NCBI RefSeq assembly: GCF_000331225.1
Contig: NZ_ANFY01000017.1
Coordinates: 1 to 64,000 of the forward strand
Length of the DNA stretch: 64,000 nt
Direction: 5' to 3'
From: Sandarakinorhabdus sp. AAP62
GTDB lineage: Bacteria; Pseudomonadota; Alphaproteobacteria; Sphingomonadales; Sphingomonadaceae
Positions 54,773-64,000 of this stretch are shown in pieces (positions within the stretch are counted from its first letter, which is position 1; the number at the start of each line of letters is the position of its first letter). The position numbers were made by a program, and so were the translations under genes. The notes under the pieces were generated by a model. It was not told the DNA's origin and made no database searches. It saw only the letters and a list, made by a program, of their open reading frames with translations.

Positions 54773-56269
54773 ATGATGATGCGCGCGATGTTTCTGGCGG
54801 GCCTGCTGGCCACCTCCGTTTCCGCTGCTCCGGTGCTCGATACGCCGGTGAAAGACAGTTGGTGGACCGATGGCCGCGCCGCGCTCGATGCCCGGCTGAA
54901 AGTGGTAAACCGGCCGAAGCGGGCGAAGAATGTCATCCTGATGGTTGGCGACGGCATGGGCGTGACCACGCTCACCGCCGCACGCATCTTTGATGGCCAG
55001 CATCCGATCGATGGCCGCGCGCCCTCCACAGGCGAGGAAAACAACCTGGCGTGGGACAGGATGGCCAACACGGCGTTGGTCAAGACCTACAACAGCAACG
55101 CCCAGACCGCCGACAGCGCCGGCACCGCCAGCGCGATGAACACGGGCGTCAAGACGCGCATCGGCACCATCAACATGGGCGCTGATCAAGGCGTGGAGGC
55201 GTGCAAGACGCCTTCGCGCCTGCCGCGCACGCTGGCCGAGATTGCCAAGGGGCAGGGGATGGCCGTGGGCGTGGTGACCACCACCCGCATCACCCATGCC
55301 ACGCCGGCCGCCGTCTATGGCCATGTACCGTTTCGCGATTGGGAAGGGGCGGATCGCGCCTATCCGGCCGAAGCGCGCACATCGGGCTGCATCGATCTTG
55401 CCACGCAGCTGGTCGCCTTCAAGGGCGGGCTGGACGTGGTGCTGGGCGGCGGCCGGGCGCGGTTCCTGCCCCTGGGCAAGGGCGGCCAGCGCGATGATGG
55501 CCGCAATCTGGTGGAAGATTGGCAGAAAGCCTGGCCACAGGGGAAATATGTTGCGGATTCAAAGGGGCTGCGCGCGCTCAATGCCCGCGATGGCGGCCCG
55601 GTGTTCGGCCTGTTCCATCCCGATCATCTGAATTTCGAGCATGATCGCAAGGATGATGCCGAGCCCAGCCTGCCGGAAATGGCGCGCTTTGCGCTGGCCA
55701 AGCTGGAAGCCGGCAAGGCCGCCCGCAGCGGCAAGGGCTATTATCTGATGATCGAGGGCGGGCGCATTGATCACGCCCACCACGCCAGCAATCCGTATCG
55801 GGCGCTGAAGGAAGCGCAGATGTTCAGCGCCACGGTGGCCGAAGTGCTCAAGGCCGTGAACCTGGATGAGACCTTGGTGCTGGTGACCGCCGATCACAGC
55901 CATGTGCTGACCATCGCCGGCTATCCGGAACGCGGCAACGATATATTGGGCTATATCAAGCCGCCCAAGGGCGGCGGCGAAGGGGATGGCGGGCTGAGCC
56001 CAGAAGGCTATGCACTGGATGATCGCGGTCAGCCGATGACCACCCTGAGCTATGCCAACGGGCCCTTCGTGGCGCGCGGCCTGTCGCGCACGCTGCCGCC
56101 AACGGATCCCGATTTTCTCGCCAACAAGACCTATGGCACCAGCGCCGAAAGCCATGGCGGCGAGGATGTGGCGCTGTTTGCCGAAGGCCCGCGTGCCGAT
56201 CTGGTGCGCGGCGTGATGGAGCAGAACCTGATCTTCCACATCATGGCCGAGGCGCTCGGCTGGAAGTAA
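54773..56269 (+). CDS. Alkaline phosphatase
   Basis: The 498-residue periplasmic enzyme has a signal peptide (MMMRAMFLAGLLATSVSAAP). Metal ligand Asp60 lies in NVILMVGDGMGV, and the phosphorylated Ser115 in QTADSAGTASAMNTG. Further His/Asp ligands appear in IEGGRIDHAHHASNP, VTADHSHVLTIAGYP and AESHGGEDVALFAEGP. This is the PhoA-type order of ligands. It releases phosphate from many organic phosphates. Three Met codons in a row begin the gene, preceded by a GGGGG ribosome site. Its expression is likely phosphate dependent, though no PHO box was identified. Confidence 0.94.
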   Translation: MMMRAMFLAGLLATSVSAAPVLDTPVKDSWWTDGRAALDARLKVVNRPKRAKNVILMVGDGMGVTTLTAARIFDGQHPIDGRAPSTGEENNLAWDRMANTALVKTYNSNAQTADSAGTASAMNTGVKTRIGTINMGADQGVEACKTPSRLPRTLAEIAKGQGMAVGVVTTTRITHATPAAVYGHVPFRDWEGADRAYPAEARTSGCIDLATQLVAFKGGLDVVLGGGRARFLPLGKGGQRDDGRNLVEDWQKAWPQGKYVADSKGLRALNARDGGPVFGLFHPDHLNFEHDRKDDAEPSLPEMARFALAKLEAGKAARSGKGYYLMIEGGRIDHAHHASNPYRALKEAQMFSATVAEVLKAVNLDETLVLVTADHSHVLTIAGYPERGNDILGYIKPPKGGGEGDGGLSPEGYALDDRGQPMTTLSYANGPFVARGLSRTLPPTDPDFLANKTYGTSAESHGGEDVALFAEGPRADLVRGVMEQNLIFHIMAEALGWK

Positions 56270-56280
56270 GGCGGCCTGGG

Positions 56281-56409
56281 TCAGCCGCCGATCAGCCAGC
56301 CTGTCAGCGCGCCGCCGGCGGTTCCCAGCGTCAGGCCCAGCCACAGCCAGACCCGGCGGACAAGCTGCGGGCCGTGCTGATTGCGGGAAAGGTGCGAGCC
56401 GTTTGGCAT
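56281..56409 (-). CDS. Small 42-residue membrane protein (short ORF)
   Basis: From the ATG at 56409 to the TGA at 56281-56283 the frame reads MPNGSHLSRNQHGPQLVRRV then WLWLGLTLGTAGGALTGWLIGG: a polar N-terminus with several basic residues and one transmembrane segment. It ends 11 bp from the alkaline phosphatase stop, in convergent orientation. The ribosome site is weak (only AAG nearby). It may be a small inner membrane protein. The support is frame length, hydrophobicity and a plausible position only. Confidence 0.4.
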   Translation of the reverse strand: MPNGSHLSRNQHGPQLVRRVWLWLGLTLGTAGGALTGWLIGG

Positions 56410-56521
56410 TCTTGTCTGTCGTTATGGAAACCAACTGGCAACCATTCCTGCAATATGCATGCCAATTGATTGGCCGGCGGCAAGCCCTTGGAATCCGGCA
56501 TGGCGCCCAGATGCGCCAGAA

Positions 56522-57283
56522 TCAGAGTGTAAAGCCCACCGACAATTTCGGGTAAATTGCACCGACAAAATAGAGTCCATCCGGCGGTGCGTTGAGCCCC
56601 AGCGCGTCCCGATCCCGGGCTGCCAGCGCCGCGGCCAGATCGTCGGCGCTCCATTGGCCTGATCCGACCATCTTCAGGCAGCCGACCATCGATCGCACCT
56701 GGTGATGCAGGAAACTGCGGGCGGCGGCGACGACATGAATCTCCTCGCCAATGCGGGTGACGTCGAGCCGGTCGAGCGTGCGCAGCGGCGAACTGGCCTG
56801 GCATTGCGCCGATCGGAAGGTGGTGAAATCATGCCGGCCCACCAGGCGCTGGGCAGCGGCGTGCATGGCATCGGCGTCGAGCGGAGTCGGCACCCGCCAG
56901 GCCAGGCCGGCATCGAACGTGAGTGGCGCGCGGCGGTTGACGATGCGATAGCGATAGCGCCGGCCGGTGCAATCGAAGCGCGCGTGCCAGTCCGGCGCTT
57001 CCGCACAGTCCAGGATCGCCACCGGTTGCGGTTTCAGCCGGGCGTTGATCGCCTCCATCAGGCGAAACGGCGTGATGGTCTTTTCGATATCGGCGTGGGC
57101 CGGCATGGCGTGGGCATGCACCCCGGCGTCGGTCCGGCCTGATGCGAAAACCTCCACCGTCTCGCCGGTGATATCCATGATCGCCGCCGCGATGGCGCCC
57201 TGCACCGATGGGCCATGCGCCTGCCGCTGCCAGCCCATGAAGGGGCGGCCATCATATTCGACCGTGAAGCGGAAGCGGGTCAC
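56522..57283 (-). CDS. truA: tRNA pseudouridine(38-40) synthase TruA
   Basis: The 253-residue enzyme isomerises uridines 38-40 of the anticodon stem. The catalytic Asp52 is in [11 protein letters not shown] and the catalytic-domain ending [17 protein letters not shown] is present. The start is the GTG at 57283, whose bases overlap the fmt stop (GTGA), giving [21 protein letters not shown]. This is the fmt-truA operon usual in alphaproteobacteria; the def gene that often precedes fmt is not next to it here. Confidence 0.95.
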   Translation of the reverse strand: MTRFRFTVEYDGRPFMGWQRQAHGPSVQGAIAAAIMDITGETVEVFASGRTDAGVHAHAMPAHADIEKTITPFRLMEAINARLKPQPVAILDCAEAPDWHARFDCTGRRYRYRIVNRRAPLTFDAGLAWRVPTPLDADAMHAAAQRLVGRHDFTTFRSAQCQASSPLRTLDRLDVTRIGEEIHVVAAARSFLHHQVRSMVGCLKMVGSGQWSADDLAAALAARDRDALGLNAPPDGLYFVGAIYPKLSVGFTL

Positions 57284-58197
57284 GCCACGCGGGTTCCCGC
57301 CGGCACCCGCCAACCGTTGAGCAAGGCGCCCACCGGCATGGCCGGCTTGCCGGCACGCTGCACCAGCGTCGGCCGCAGCACGCCATCGGCGGTGCCCAGC
57401 CCAAGCCGATCATCCACCGTCACGCCCGGCGCGGCGGTGCCTGGTTCGACTTCGGCAGCGAGGATCTTCACTCGCTCCCCGCCAATTTCCGCCCAAGCGC
57501 CTGGCGCCGGATTGAAGCCGCGCACCTGGCGTTCCAGCACGGCGGCGGGCAGGGTGGGGGAAAGATGGGCTTCGGCCTTGTCGATGCGCGTGGCCAGCGT
57601 GACCCCGTCTTCTGGTTGCGGCACGGCGGCACGTGGGTGCGCAAGCACATCGATCAGCAGATCAGCACCCAATGTGGCCAGTTCGCTGAACAGATCGCCA
57701 CTGGTCTTGGTGCCAATGGGCGTTTCCACGGTCGCCAGCATCGGCCCGGTGTCGAGGCCTTCCTCCATCTGCATGATGGTGACGCCGGTAACGGCATCGC
57801 CGGCCAGCACGGCACGCTGGATCGGCGCGGCTCCGCGCCAGCGCGGCAGCAGGGAACCGTGGATGTTGAGGCAACCGAGGCGCGGCGCATCCAGCACGGC
57901 GCGCGGCAGGATCAGGCCATAGGCGGCAACCACCGCCACGTCACAGCCTTGCGCCACCGCCAGAAACTGTTCGACCGCTGCCGGATCGCGGAACGTGCGC
58001 GGCGTGAAGACCGGGATACCCAGTGCCTCGGCCCGAGCATGCACCGGGCTCATCTGCAACTGCTTGCCGCGCCCCGCCGGCTTGGGTGCGCGGGTATAGA
58101 CCGCCATGATCTCGTGCCCGGCCGCCACCAGCGCTTCGAGCGCCGGAACCGCAAAAAAGGGCGTGCCCATGTGGATGATCCGAAGTCTCAGTCCCAT
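57280..58197 (-). CDS. fmt: Methionyl-tRNA formyltransferase
   Basis: The 305-residue enzyme formylates initiator Met-tRNA using 10-formyltetrahydrofolate. It opens [24 protein letters not shown]. The formyl-transfer core is [24 protein letters not shown] with the catalytic Asn and His, followed by [17 protein letters not shown], where the Asp is catalytic. The C-terminal tRNA-binding domain follows. The stop overlaps the truA start. pal lies 44 bp upstream on the same strand. Confidence 0.96.
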   Translation of the reverse strand: MGLRLRIIHMGTPFFAVPALEALVAAGHEIMAVYTRAPKPAGRGKQLQMSPVHARAEALGIPVFTPRTFRDPAAVEQFLAVAQGCDVAVVAAYGLILPRAVLDAPRLGCLNIHGSLLPRWRGAAPIQRAVLAGDAVTGVTIMQMEEGLDTGPMLATVETPIGTKTSGDLFSELATLGADLLIDVLAHPRAAVPQPEDGVTLATRIDKAEAHLSPTLPAAVLERQVRGFNPAPGAWAEIGGERVKILAAEVEPGTAAPGVTVDDRLGLGTADGVLRPTLVQRAGKPAMPVGALLNGWRVPAGTRVA

Positions 58198-58241
58198 GGC
58201 GCACGCCTGTTATCGGGTAACCCAAGCCGAGGGAAGGGGCC

Positions 58242-58787
58242 TCAGCGGCTCATCACCATGGTCACGGCGCGGCGGTTCTGCGCGTGGGCGGCTTCGTCGC
58301 TGCCTTCCACGGCCGGGCGTTCCTTGCCATAGGAAATGGTCGACAGGCGGCTCACGTCGATGCCCTGCGAGGCCAGGAAATTCTTCGCCGAATTGGCCCG
58401 GCGATCACCCAGTGCCAAATTATACTCGCGGGTGCCGCGTTCATCGCAATGGCCTTCCAGCGTGACGCGCACGGCCGGATTGGCGCGCAGCCAGGCGGCA
58501 TGCTTGGTCAGCGTGGCGCGGGCCTCGCCATCCAGTTCATAGCTGTCATAGCCAAACAGCACCGTGTCGCTGCCGGCCTGGGCGCGCAGATCGTCCTGGC
58601 TGCCGGGGATGATGCTGCTCGGTCCGGTCTCGACCGTGGCAGGCCGTTCCGTCGGTGTGGGTGCCGGTGCTTCGGGCCGGGCCGTGGCAGGTGGCGCCTC
58701 CATCATCGCCGGCGGCTTCTTGGGTGTACAGGCAGCAGCGATCAGGACGAGCGCGAGCAGGGGCAGTTTCGGCAGCTGGCGGGTCAT
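58242..58787 (-). CDS. pal: Peptidoglycan-associated lipoprotein
   Basis: The 181-residue outer membrane lipoprotein has a signal peptide with lipobox ending AAAC (Cys20), then a Pro/Ala-rich linker (residues about 25-58) and an OmpA-like domain with VLFGYDSYELDGEARATL and LEGHCDERGTREYNLALGDRRANSAKNFL, which bind peptidoglycan. It is the anchor of the Tol-Pal complex, linking the outer membrane to the wall. tolB lies 30 bp upstream on the same strand. Confidence 0.95.
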   Translation of the reverse strand: MTRQLPKLPLLALVLIAAACTPKKPPAMMEAPPATARPEAPAPTPTERPATVETGPSSIIPGSQDDLRAQAGSDTVLFGYDSYELDGEARATLTKHAAWLRANPAVRVTLEGHCDERGTREYNLALGDRRANSAKNFLASQGIDVSRLSTISYGKERPAVEGSDEAAHAQNRRAVTMVMSR

Positions 58788-58817
58788 TTGGGGGCTCCTT
58801 TCCAGTTACGGCAACGA

Positions 58818-60137
58818 TTAAGGCAACAAGGGCGACCAGGCCGGATCGGATGCATCCAGCGGGGTGGCGATCCGACGCTCATTCAAACCGGAAATATCAA
58901 CGGACCACAAGCCCGATTGCCCCGAACGGTCGCCGCGGGCAAACAGGATGACGCGGCCATTGGGCGACCAGGACGGGCCTTCATCCTGATAACCATTGGT
59001 CAGCAGGCGCTCGCCCGATCCATCGGGGCGCATGACGCCAATGCCGAAGCGGCCGCCGCCGATGCGGGTGAAGGCGATGTAATCGCCGCGCGGGCTCCAC
59101 ACCGGGCTGGCGGAACGACCCTCGCCAAAGCTGATGCGTTGTTGGCCGGTGCCATCGGCGTTCATCACATAGACCTGCTGGCTGCCGCCACGATCGCTTT
59201 CAAACACGATCTTGGCTCCATCGGGCGAATAGCTGGGCGAGGTATCGATGCCCGGCCCGCTGGTCAGTCGCGAGGTGGCACGGGTGGCGATGTTGAAACG
59301 ATAGATATCGGTATTGCCGCCCACGGCCATGGAAAACACCAGATTCTGGCCATCCGGCGAGAATCGTGGTGCAAACGTCATGCCGGTGAAAGCGCCCACC
59401 GCTTCCTGCCGGCCGCTGCCCAGCGTGTAGAGCCACACCCGGGGCCGGTTGTTCTCGAAGCTCATGTAGGTGATGGTCTGCTGCCCCGGCGCAAAGCGCG
59501 GGGTAAGCACCAGATTCTGGCCCGAGGTGAGGAAACGGTGGCCGGCGCCATCCTGATCCATGATGGCCAGGCGCTTGATGCGCCTGGTGCGGGCGCCGGT
59601 TTCGCTGACGTAGACGATCCGACTGTCGAAATAGCCGGATTCGCCGGTGAGGCGGGAATAGACGAGATCCGCACATTTGTGCGCCGCCCGCCGCCAACCC
59701 GCCGCCGTCGTGACAAAGCCCTGGCGCGCGATTTCGGCGCCGGCAAACACATCATAGGCATAACAGGCCAGCGTTATGCCGCCATCGGGATTGGCCGTCA
59801 CCGTGCCGGTCACCAGCGCCTGCGCCGCAATCGTGCGCCAGGCCGGGAAATCGGGTTTCAGTACATCATCGATGCCCACGCTGGTCGTGTAGGCGGCCGG
59901 ATCGATCGGCTTGAACAGGCCTGAGGAGCGCAGATCGCCCGCGATCACCTGTGCCGCCCGCTCCCCCAGCGCCGTGGTGGTGCCGGCTTCGGTGCTGGCC
60001 CCGTTGCCCGGCGCGAACGACGGGACGGCAATCGGCATCGGCTGCATCAGCCCGGCATTGATATCCACGCGCAACGGTGCGGATTGGGCGAGAACCGGGG
60101 CAGCTGCCAAGCCGGTGACAAGCAGAATCAGTCGCAT
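58818..60137 (-). CDS. tolB: Tol-Pal system protein TolB
   Basis: The 439-residue periplasmic protein has a signal peptide ([18 protein letters not shown]) and an N-terminal alpha/beta domain. A six-bladed beta-propeller follows, with repeated motifs [61 protein letters not shown] and [31 protein letters not shown]. It interacts with Pal and TolA in outer membrane constriction. pal follows after 30 bp. In relatives the tolA gene lies directly upstream, but here two unrelated plus-strand genes separate them. Confidence 0.95.
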   Translation of the reverse strand: MRLILLVTGLAAAPVLAQSAPLRVDINAGLMQPMPIAVPSFAPGNGASTEAGTTTALGERAAQVIAGDLRSSGLFKPIDPAAYTTSVGIDDVLKPDFPAWRTIAAQALVTGTVTANPDGGITLACYAYDVFAGAEIARQGFVTTAAGWRRAAHKCADLVYSRLTGESGYFDSRIVYVSETGARTRRIKRLAIMDQDGAGHRFLTSGQNLVLTPRFAPGQQTITYMSFENNRPRVWLYTLGSGRQEAVGAFTGMTFAPRFSPDGQNLVFSMAVGGNTDIYRFNIATRATSRLTSGPGIDTSPSYSPDGAKIVFESDRGGSQQVYVMNADGTGQQRISFGEGRSASPVWSPRGDYIAFTRIGGGRFGIGVMRPDGSGERLLTNGYQDEGPSWSPNGRVILFARGDRSGQSGLWSVDISGLNERRIATPLDASDPAWSPLLP

Positions 60138-60261
60138 GGTGCGACCATATCAGTCCGGCCGGATGAACGGGAGTAAAACCGGCAACTATGCTTGCAGAGG
60201 GGCCAAGGTTCGTGCGACGATAGTGTATTGCAGAAACAACACACGGACTTTGGGGGGCCTC

Positions 60262-62193
60262 ATGATCAAGTCGACCATCCTTCGCGCGGCGCTGTTGCTG
60301 GCAGCGGCACCGGCCCTTGCCGCCGTGCCAACGCCGCCACGCCCGCTCACCGATCCGGCGCTGCTGGTCTCCCCGATCAACCCCAACGCCAGGCCGTTGC
60401 CGGTGGCCGATCTGGTCTTCACGCGCAGCGCCGGCGATCAGGTGTGGAGCGCCGATGGCAAGTCCCTGTTTCTCGTCACCAACCTGTCGGGCCGTTTCAA
60501 CATCTGGCGCATGAGCAGCCATGGCAGTTGGCCGGTGCAGATGGTCCAATCCGATGATGTTCAGTCCGGCCTGGCCGCATCCGCCGATGGTCGCTGGCTC
60601 TATTTCACGCAGGACAAGGGCGGCAATGAATATTCCGACCTGTTCCGCATGCCCAGCGGCGGTGGCGCCATCGAGCAGGTGACCCGCACCGATGACGTGA
60701 GCGAGGATGAGCCGCTGCTGGCCAAGAGCGGCGCCATCGCCATCGCCCACAAGCGCAAGGAAGCCGCGCAGACCAATATCGCCGTGCTCGAAGCCGGCAG
60801 CGTGCGCCTGCTGACTGACGAGAAGGACCCGCAATGGAACTGGCAGGCGGTGGCCTGGGTCGCGAACGACAGCGCCCTGATTGCCAATCGCAGCACCACC
60901 GGCGGCACCGAAGGCCAGATCTGGCGCATCGAGGTGGCGAGCGGCAAGGCGACCCTGCTGATCGGAAAGAAGGGCGTCACCTATGCCGCTTCGGCCGCCA
61001 GCCCGGATGGCAATGCCATCGCCATCACCAGCGATGAAGGCAGCGGCCAGGATCATGCCGGCGTGCTCGATGCCGGCAGCGGCAAACTGCGCTGGCTGCC
61101 GGCGACGCCGTGGGAACAAACATCGGGCGCAATGAGCCCGGATGGCAAATCCCTGCTGGTGCGCACCAACGAGGATGGCCGCTCCACCCTGGCGCTGGTG
61201 GATGTCGCCACGCTCGCCGCCCGCCCGCTGCCACTGCCGCCTGGCGTCAACAGTGCGCCGGGCGCCGCGTTCGCGCCCGATGGCCGCAGCCTGATCTTCA
61301 CCCACGCCGGGGCCGACACGCCGGCCGATCTGTTCCGTTATGATGTTGCCAGCGGCGCCAGCCACGCCATCACCCAAACGGCGATGGCCAGCCTGAATCC
61401 GGCGACGTTGCCGAAATCCCACATTGTCACCTTCAAGGGGTTTGACGGCACGCTGCTCAGCGCTGTGCTGACCATGCCGTTGAACCTGAAGCGCGACGGC
61501 AGTGCGCCGGCCATCGTGCTGCCCCATGGCGGCCCCACCGGGCAGAGCCAGGACGGCTTCAGCCGCACCGCTGCGCTGTTCGCCAGCCACGGCTATCTGG
61601 TGATCCAGCCCAATTTCCGTGGTTCCACCGGCTATGGCCGCGCCTTCATGGAGGCCAACCACAAGGATCTGGGCGGCGGCGATCTGAAGGACGTGCTGTC
61701 GGCCCGCGATTTCCTGGTGGCGACCGGCTATGTCGACGCCAGACGCATCGGCATCACCGGCGGCAGCTATGGCGGCTTCATGACGTTGATGGCGATCGGC
61801 AAGGCGCCGGGGGCCTTTGCCGCCGCCGTGCAGCAATATGGCATCATCAACTGGCGCACCATGTGGGAAAATGAAGACGCGCGCCTGCAGGCCTATCAGC
61901 GCAGCCTGATCGGCGCGCCGGACGAGTACAAGGGCGTCTATGAAGCCGTCTCGCCGCTGACCTTCATCCGTGCCGCGACTGCGCCGCTGCTGTCCTTGCA
62001 GGGCGAAAACGATATCCGCGTGCCGCGCGGCCAGGCGCAGGAAGTCGCCGACATATTGAAGGCCAAGGGCAACACGGTGGAAACGATATTCTACCCCGCC
62101 GAAGGCCACGGCTTTCGCAAGCGCGAGAACCAGCTGGATGCGCTGCAGCGCACGCTCGACTGGTTCGAACGCCATCTGAAGCCGGCCAAATGA
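60262..62193 (+). CDS. S9 family prolyl oligopeptidase-like peptidase, exported
   Basis: The 643-residue protein has a signal peptide (LRAALLLAAAPALAAVP) and a beta-propeller of TolB-like repeats (WSADGKSLFLVTNLSGRFNIWRM, AASADGRWLYFTQDKGGNEYSDLFRM). The C-terminal alpha/beta hydrolase domain has nucleophile Ser502 in ITGGSYGGFMTLMAIG, an acidic residue in LQGENDIRVPRGQ and a His in YPAEGHGFRKREN. This is the acylaminoacyl-peptidase/dipeptidyl peptidase type. The ATG at 60262 is preceded by GGGGGG. The stop overlaps the next gene by 4 bp. It is divergent from tolB (124 bp between starts). Confidence 0.92.
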   Translation: MIKSTILRAALLLAAAPALAAVPTPPRPLTDPALLVSPINPNARPLPVADLVFTRSAGDQVWSADGKSLFLVTNLSGRFNIWRMSSHGSWPVQMVQSDDVQSGLAASADGRWLYFTQDKGGNEYSDLFRMPSGGGAIEQVTRTDDVSEDEPLLAKSGAIAIAHKRKEAAQTNIAVLEAGSVRLLTDEKDPQWNWQAVAWVANDSALIANRSTTGGTEGQIWRIEVASGKATLLIGKKGVTYAASAASPDGNAIAITSDEGSGQDHAGVLDAGSGKLRWLPATPWEQTSGAMSPDGKSLLVRTNEDGRSTLALVDVATLAARPLPLPPGVNSAPGAAFAPDGRSLIFTHAGADTPADLFRYDVASGASHAITQTAMASLNPATLPKSHIVTFKGFDGTLLSAVLTMPLNLKRDGSAPAIVLPHGGPTGQSQDGFSRTAALFASHGYLVIQPNFRGSTGYGRAFMEANHKDLGGGDLKDVLSARDFLVATGYVDARRIGITGGSYGGFMTLMAIGKAPGAFAAAVQQYGIINWRTMWENEDARLQAYQRSLIGAPDEYKGVYEAVSPLTFIRAATAPLLSLQGENDIRVPRGQAQEVADILKAKGNTVETIFYPAEGHGFRKRENQLDALQRTLDWFERHLKPAK

Positions 62194-63857
62194 AGCGGTT
62201 CGCCCTGGTCGTGTTGCTGGCCAGCCCGGCCAGCGCGGCAGACCTGCTGATCCACGGCGGGCCGATCCTCACCATGGTGGGGGAAAGGCCGCAAACCGTG
62301 GCCGCCATTGTGGTCGAAGGCGGCAGGATCGCGTTCGTCGGCCCGCTGGCACAGGCGCGCCGCCTTGCCGGGCAGGGGACGCCGCAGCTTGATCTGAAGG
62401 GCCGCACTTTGTTGCCCGGCCTTGTCGACGCGCACAGCCATCTCGCCATGGCGATCGATCTGGCGCGGCGGGTGAATGTGTCGGGCGCGCCGGTGGGCAC
62501 GGTGGCCAGCATTGCCGATCTGGTGGGGAAACTGGCGGCTGAAGAGGTAACGCTGAAGATCGCGCCCAGTGAATGGCTGGTGGGCTGGGGCTATGACGCC
62601 AGCCTGCTGGCCGACAAGCGCGACCTGACCCGCCGTGATCTCGATGTGCGCTTCCCGGATCGGCCGGTGCTGGTGATGCACGTGTCCGGCCATGGTGCCG
62701 TGCTGAACAGCGCCGGGCTGGCGGCGATTGGCGTGACGCCGGAAACCAGGGCACCCGAAGGCGGCCTGATCAACCGTGAAGCCGATGGCCGCACGCCCAA
62801 TGGCCAGATCTGGGAAAGCGCGCTGATGCTGGCCGGGCCGGCGCTGAAACCGCCGCCGCGCGAGCAGCGGCTGCAGAATCTGGCGGCCGTGCAGCAGCTT
62901 TATGCGAAAAATGGCTACACGCTGGCCAATGATGGCTTCACCAGTCTTGCCGATCTCGATCTGCTGCAGGCCGCCGCCGCGCAGGGCCGGCTCGTGCTCG
63001 ATGTGGTGGCGCTGCCGTCATTCGTCGATTTCAAGCGCTGGGCTGGCAATGCCGCCTACCCCATCGCGCAATGGCAGGGCCGGCTGAAACTGCAGGGCAT
63101 CAAGATCACCCAGGATGGCAGCCCGCAAGGCCGCACCGCCTATATGAGCGTGCCCTATCTGCACGGCGGCCCCAACGGACAGGATAATTGGCGCGCGCAG
63201 GGCATCCAGCCCTATCCGGCCTTCCTCGCCACCGCGAAGGCCGCCAGCGCTGCCGGGCTGCAACTGTTCATCCACGCCAATGGCGATGCCGCGATCGACG
63301 ACGTGATCAATGCGGTGGACACGCTGAAGCTGCCCGCCGATCACAGGACGGTTGTCATCCACAGCCAGGTGCAGCGCCCCGATCAACTGCCGCGCTATGC
63401 CGCGCTCGGCATCACCCCGAGCTATTTCACCAACCACAGCTATTTCTGGGGCGACGTCCACCGCAGCAACTTCGGCGAGGAGCGCGCGGCCCATATTTCC
63501 CCAATCCGGAGCGCGATGGCGCTGGGCATCAGGGCCAGCAACCACAGCGATTACATCGTCACGCCCTTGGACCCGATGTTCATCCTGTGGACCAGCATGG
63601 CCCGCACCACCCGCAGCGGCTTCGTGCTGGGGCCAGAGCAGCGCCTCGACGCCTGGGCCGGCCTGAAGGCGCTGACCATCAACCCGGCCTGGGCCTATCG
63701 CGAAGAAAGCCGGCGCGGCAGCATCGAGGTGGGCAAACTGGCGGACTTCACATTGCTCAGCGCCAATCCGCTGAAGACGCCGGTGGCGCGCATCCGGGGA
63801 ATCAAGGTGGTGGGGACGATGAAGGAAGGGCGGTTCGTGTGGGAGGCGGGGAACTAG
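62190..63857 (+). CDS. Amidohydrolase 3-family protein (YtcJ-like), exported
   Basis: The 555-residue protein has a short signal-like N-terminus (MKRFALVVLLASPASAADLL) and the YtcJ/amidohydrolase-3 layout. An N-terminal strand block holds VDAHSHLAMAIDLAR (HxH metal motif). GIKITQDGSPQGRTAYM contains the Lys/Thr region, FIHANGDAAIDDVI a further His, and TVVIHSQVQRPDQL a His. The end is SIEVGKLADFTLLSANPL. Metal-dependent hydrolysis of C-N bonds is expected; the substrate is unknown. It overlaps the S9 peptidase gene by 4 bp, suggesting they process related peptides or amides together. Confidence 0.88.
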   Translation: MKRFALVVLLASPASAADLLIHGGPILTMVGERPQTVAAIVVEGGRIAFVGPLAQARRLAGQGTPQLDLKGRTLLPGLVDAHSHLAMAIDLARRVNVSGAPVGTVASIADLVGKLAAEEVTLKIAPSEWLVGWGYDASLLADKRDLTRRDLDVRFPDRPVLVMHVSGHGAVLNSAGLAAIGVTPETRAPEGGLINREADGRTPNGQIWESALMLAGPALKPPPREQRLQNLAAVQQLYAKNGYTLANDGFTSLADLDLLQAAAAQGRLVLDVVALPSFVDFKRWAGNAAYPIAQWQGRLKLQGIKITQDGSPQGRTAYMSVPYLHGGPNGQDNWRAQGIQPYPAFLATAKAASAAGLQLFIHANGDAAIDDVINAVDTLKLPADHRTVVIHSQVQRPDQLPRYAALGITPSYFTNHSYFWGDVHRSNFGEERAAHISPIRSAMALGIRASNHSDYIVTPLDPMFILWTSMARTTRSGFVLGPEQRLDAWAGLKALTINPAWAYREESRRGSIEVGKLADFTLLSANPLKTPVARIRGIKVVGTMKEGRFVWEAGN

Positions 63858-63875
63858 CAGGCTTCCCTTTCCTCC

Positions 63876-64000
63876 TCACGTCATCTCTTCCGGATCGAAA
63901 TTGATCTCCACGCTCCCCCACAGATCATACAATTCCGCCGGCAGCTTCAACGGTTGGCAGCGCAGCACCGCGCGGCGGGCGGTTTCGGCGAAGGCGCGCG
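63876..64000 (-). CDS. tolA: C-terminus of a TolA-like protein (partial)
   Basis: The last 41 codons of a minus-strand gene lie here, ending with the TGA at 63876-63878. The readable end is RAFAETARRAVLRCQPLKLP followed by AELYDLWGSVEINFDPEEMT. The A-R-R-A-V-x-R-C-x-P...LP-x-x-Y-x-x-W...NFDP pattern is the TonB/TolA C-terminal domain of alphaproteobacteria. Its position upstream of tolB and pal, on their strand, supports tolA, with the rest of the gene beyond the window. It is separated from tolB by 3.7 kb of plus-strand genes. Confidence 0.8.
   Translation of the reverse strand, partial: RAFAETARRAVLRCQPLKLPAELYDLWGSVEINFDPEEMT

Noticed and set aside
59866-62175. 769-codon minus-strand frame opposite the S9 peptidase
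   Set aside because: The plus strand has a full S9 peptidase with catalytic Ser and signal peptide; the shadow has no domain features and merges out of frame into tolB.

Overview
The window is 64 kb of high-GC DNA from an alphaproteobacterium, most likely a sphingomonad (order Sphingomonadales). The evidence is gene content and order rather than any database search: sdhCDAB, mdh-sucCD-sucAB-lpd, yajC-secD-secF next to a DUF815 ATPase, tolB-pal, a TonB-dependent receptor with a typical sphingomonad plug, and a TolA/TonB-like C-terminus. I saw no transposase, integrase, phage gene, rRNA or CRISPR array, and no dedicated transcription regulator. Most of the window is ordinary chromosomal housekeeping DNA with a few accessory insertions.

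Layout: 1-2107 is a truncated subtilisin-like secreted protease with a Thr-Pro linker and a calcium-binding tail, preceded by an AT-rich control region. 2421-5254 holds class II DAHP synthase and glutathione reductase, ending at a clear terminator. 5349-7059 holds two tandem paralogues that fuse a thermonuclease domain to a DUF1294 membrane domain. 7060-7669 is a gap. 7670-13395 is a minus-strand run of a TonB receptor, PnuC transporter, NadR-like kinase, SDR and purA. 13613-15479 is a coupled GNAT/phosphotransferase/DUF6285 operon that meets a P450/cupin/hydrolase operon (15527-18209) at a repeat-rich convergent junction.

18294-24896 carries a DUF1330 gene, succinate dehydrogenase and an amidase. 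The sdh operon is split between sdhA and sdhB by a lower-GC gene encoding a PD-(D/E)XK-like protein. 25007-28997 is a small surface polysaccharide group (O-antigen ligase-like protein, beta-helix protein, GT2). 29037-30627 encodes a hotdog thioesterase and ZapE. 30934-39632 is the TCA block mdh, sucC, sucD, sucA, sucB, lpd, with a 2-oxoglutarate-dependent oxygenase gene coupled to its end. 40368-43098 holds a cupin, a MetX-like hydrolase, a PepSY protein and a TRIC channel, followed by sppA on the other strand.

45058-46590 has two DUF3011 repeat proteins. 46724-50566 has the DUF815 ATPase and yajC-secD-secF. 50637-52782 is a minus-strand unit that seems to start at a strong tRNA-Met promoter and to continue into an asparaginase-like gene, a nitronate monooxygenase-like gene and a 37-codon gene. 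52839-56269 has a DUF481 barrel, an IPNS-like oxygenase and an alkaline phosphatase. 56281-58197 has a small membrane ORF, truA and fmt. 58242-64000 has pal, tolB and the 3' end of a tolA-like gene, with an S9 peptidase/amidohydrolase operon inserted between tolA and tolB on the opposite strand.

The most interesting points are the gene inside the sdh operon, the twin nuclease-DUF1294 proteins (the second copy has lost a metal ligand), the apparent tRNA-mRNA dicistron with almost no leader, and the split Tol-Pal cluster. None amounts to a clearly new multi-gene system.
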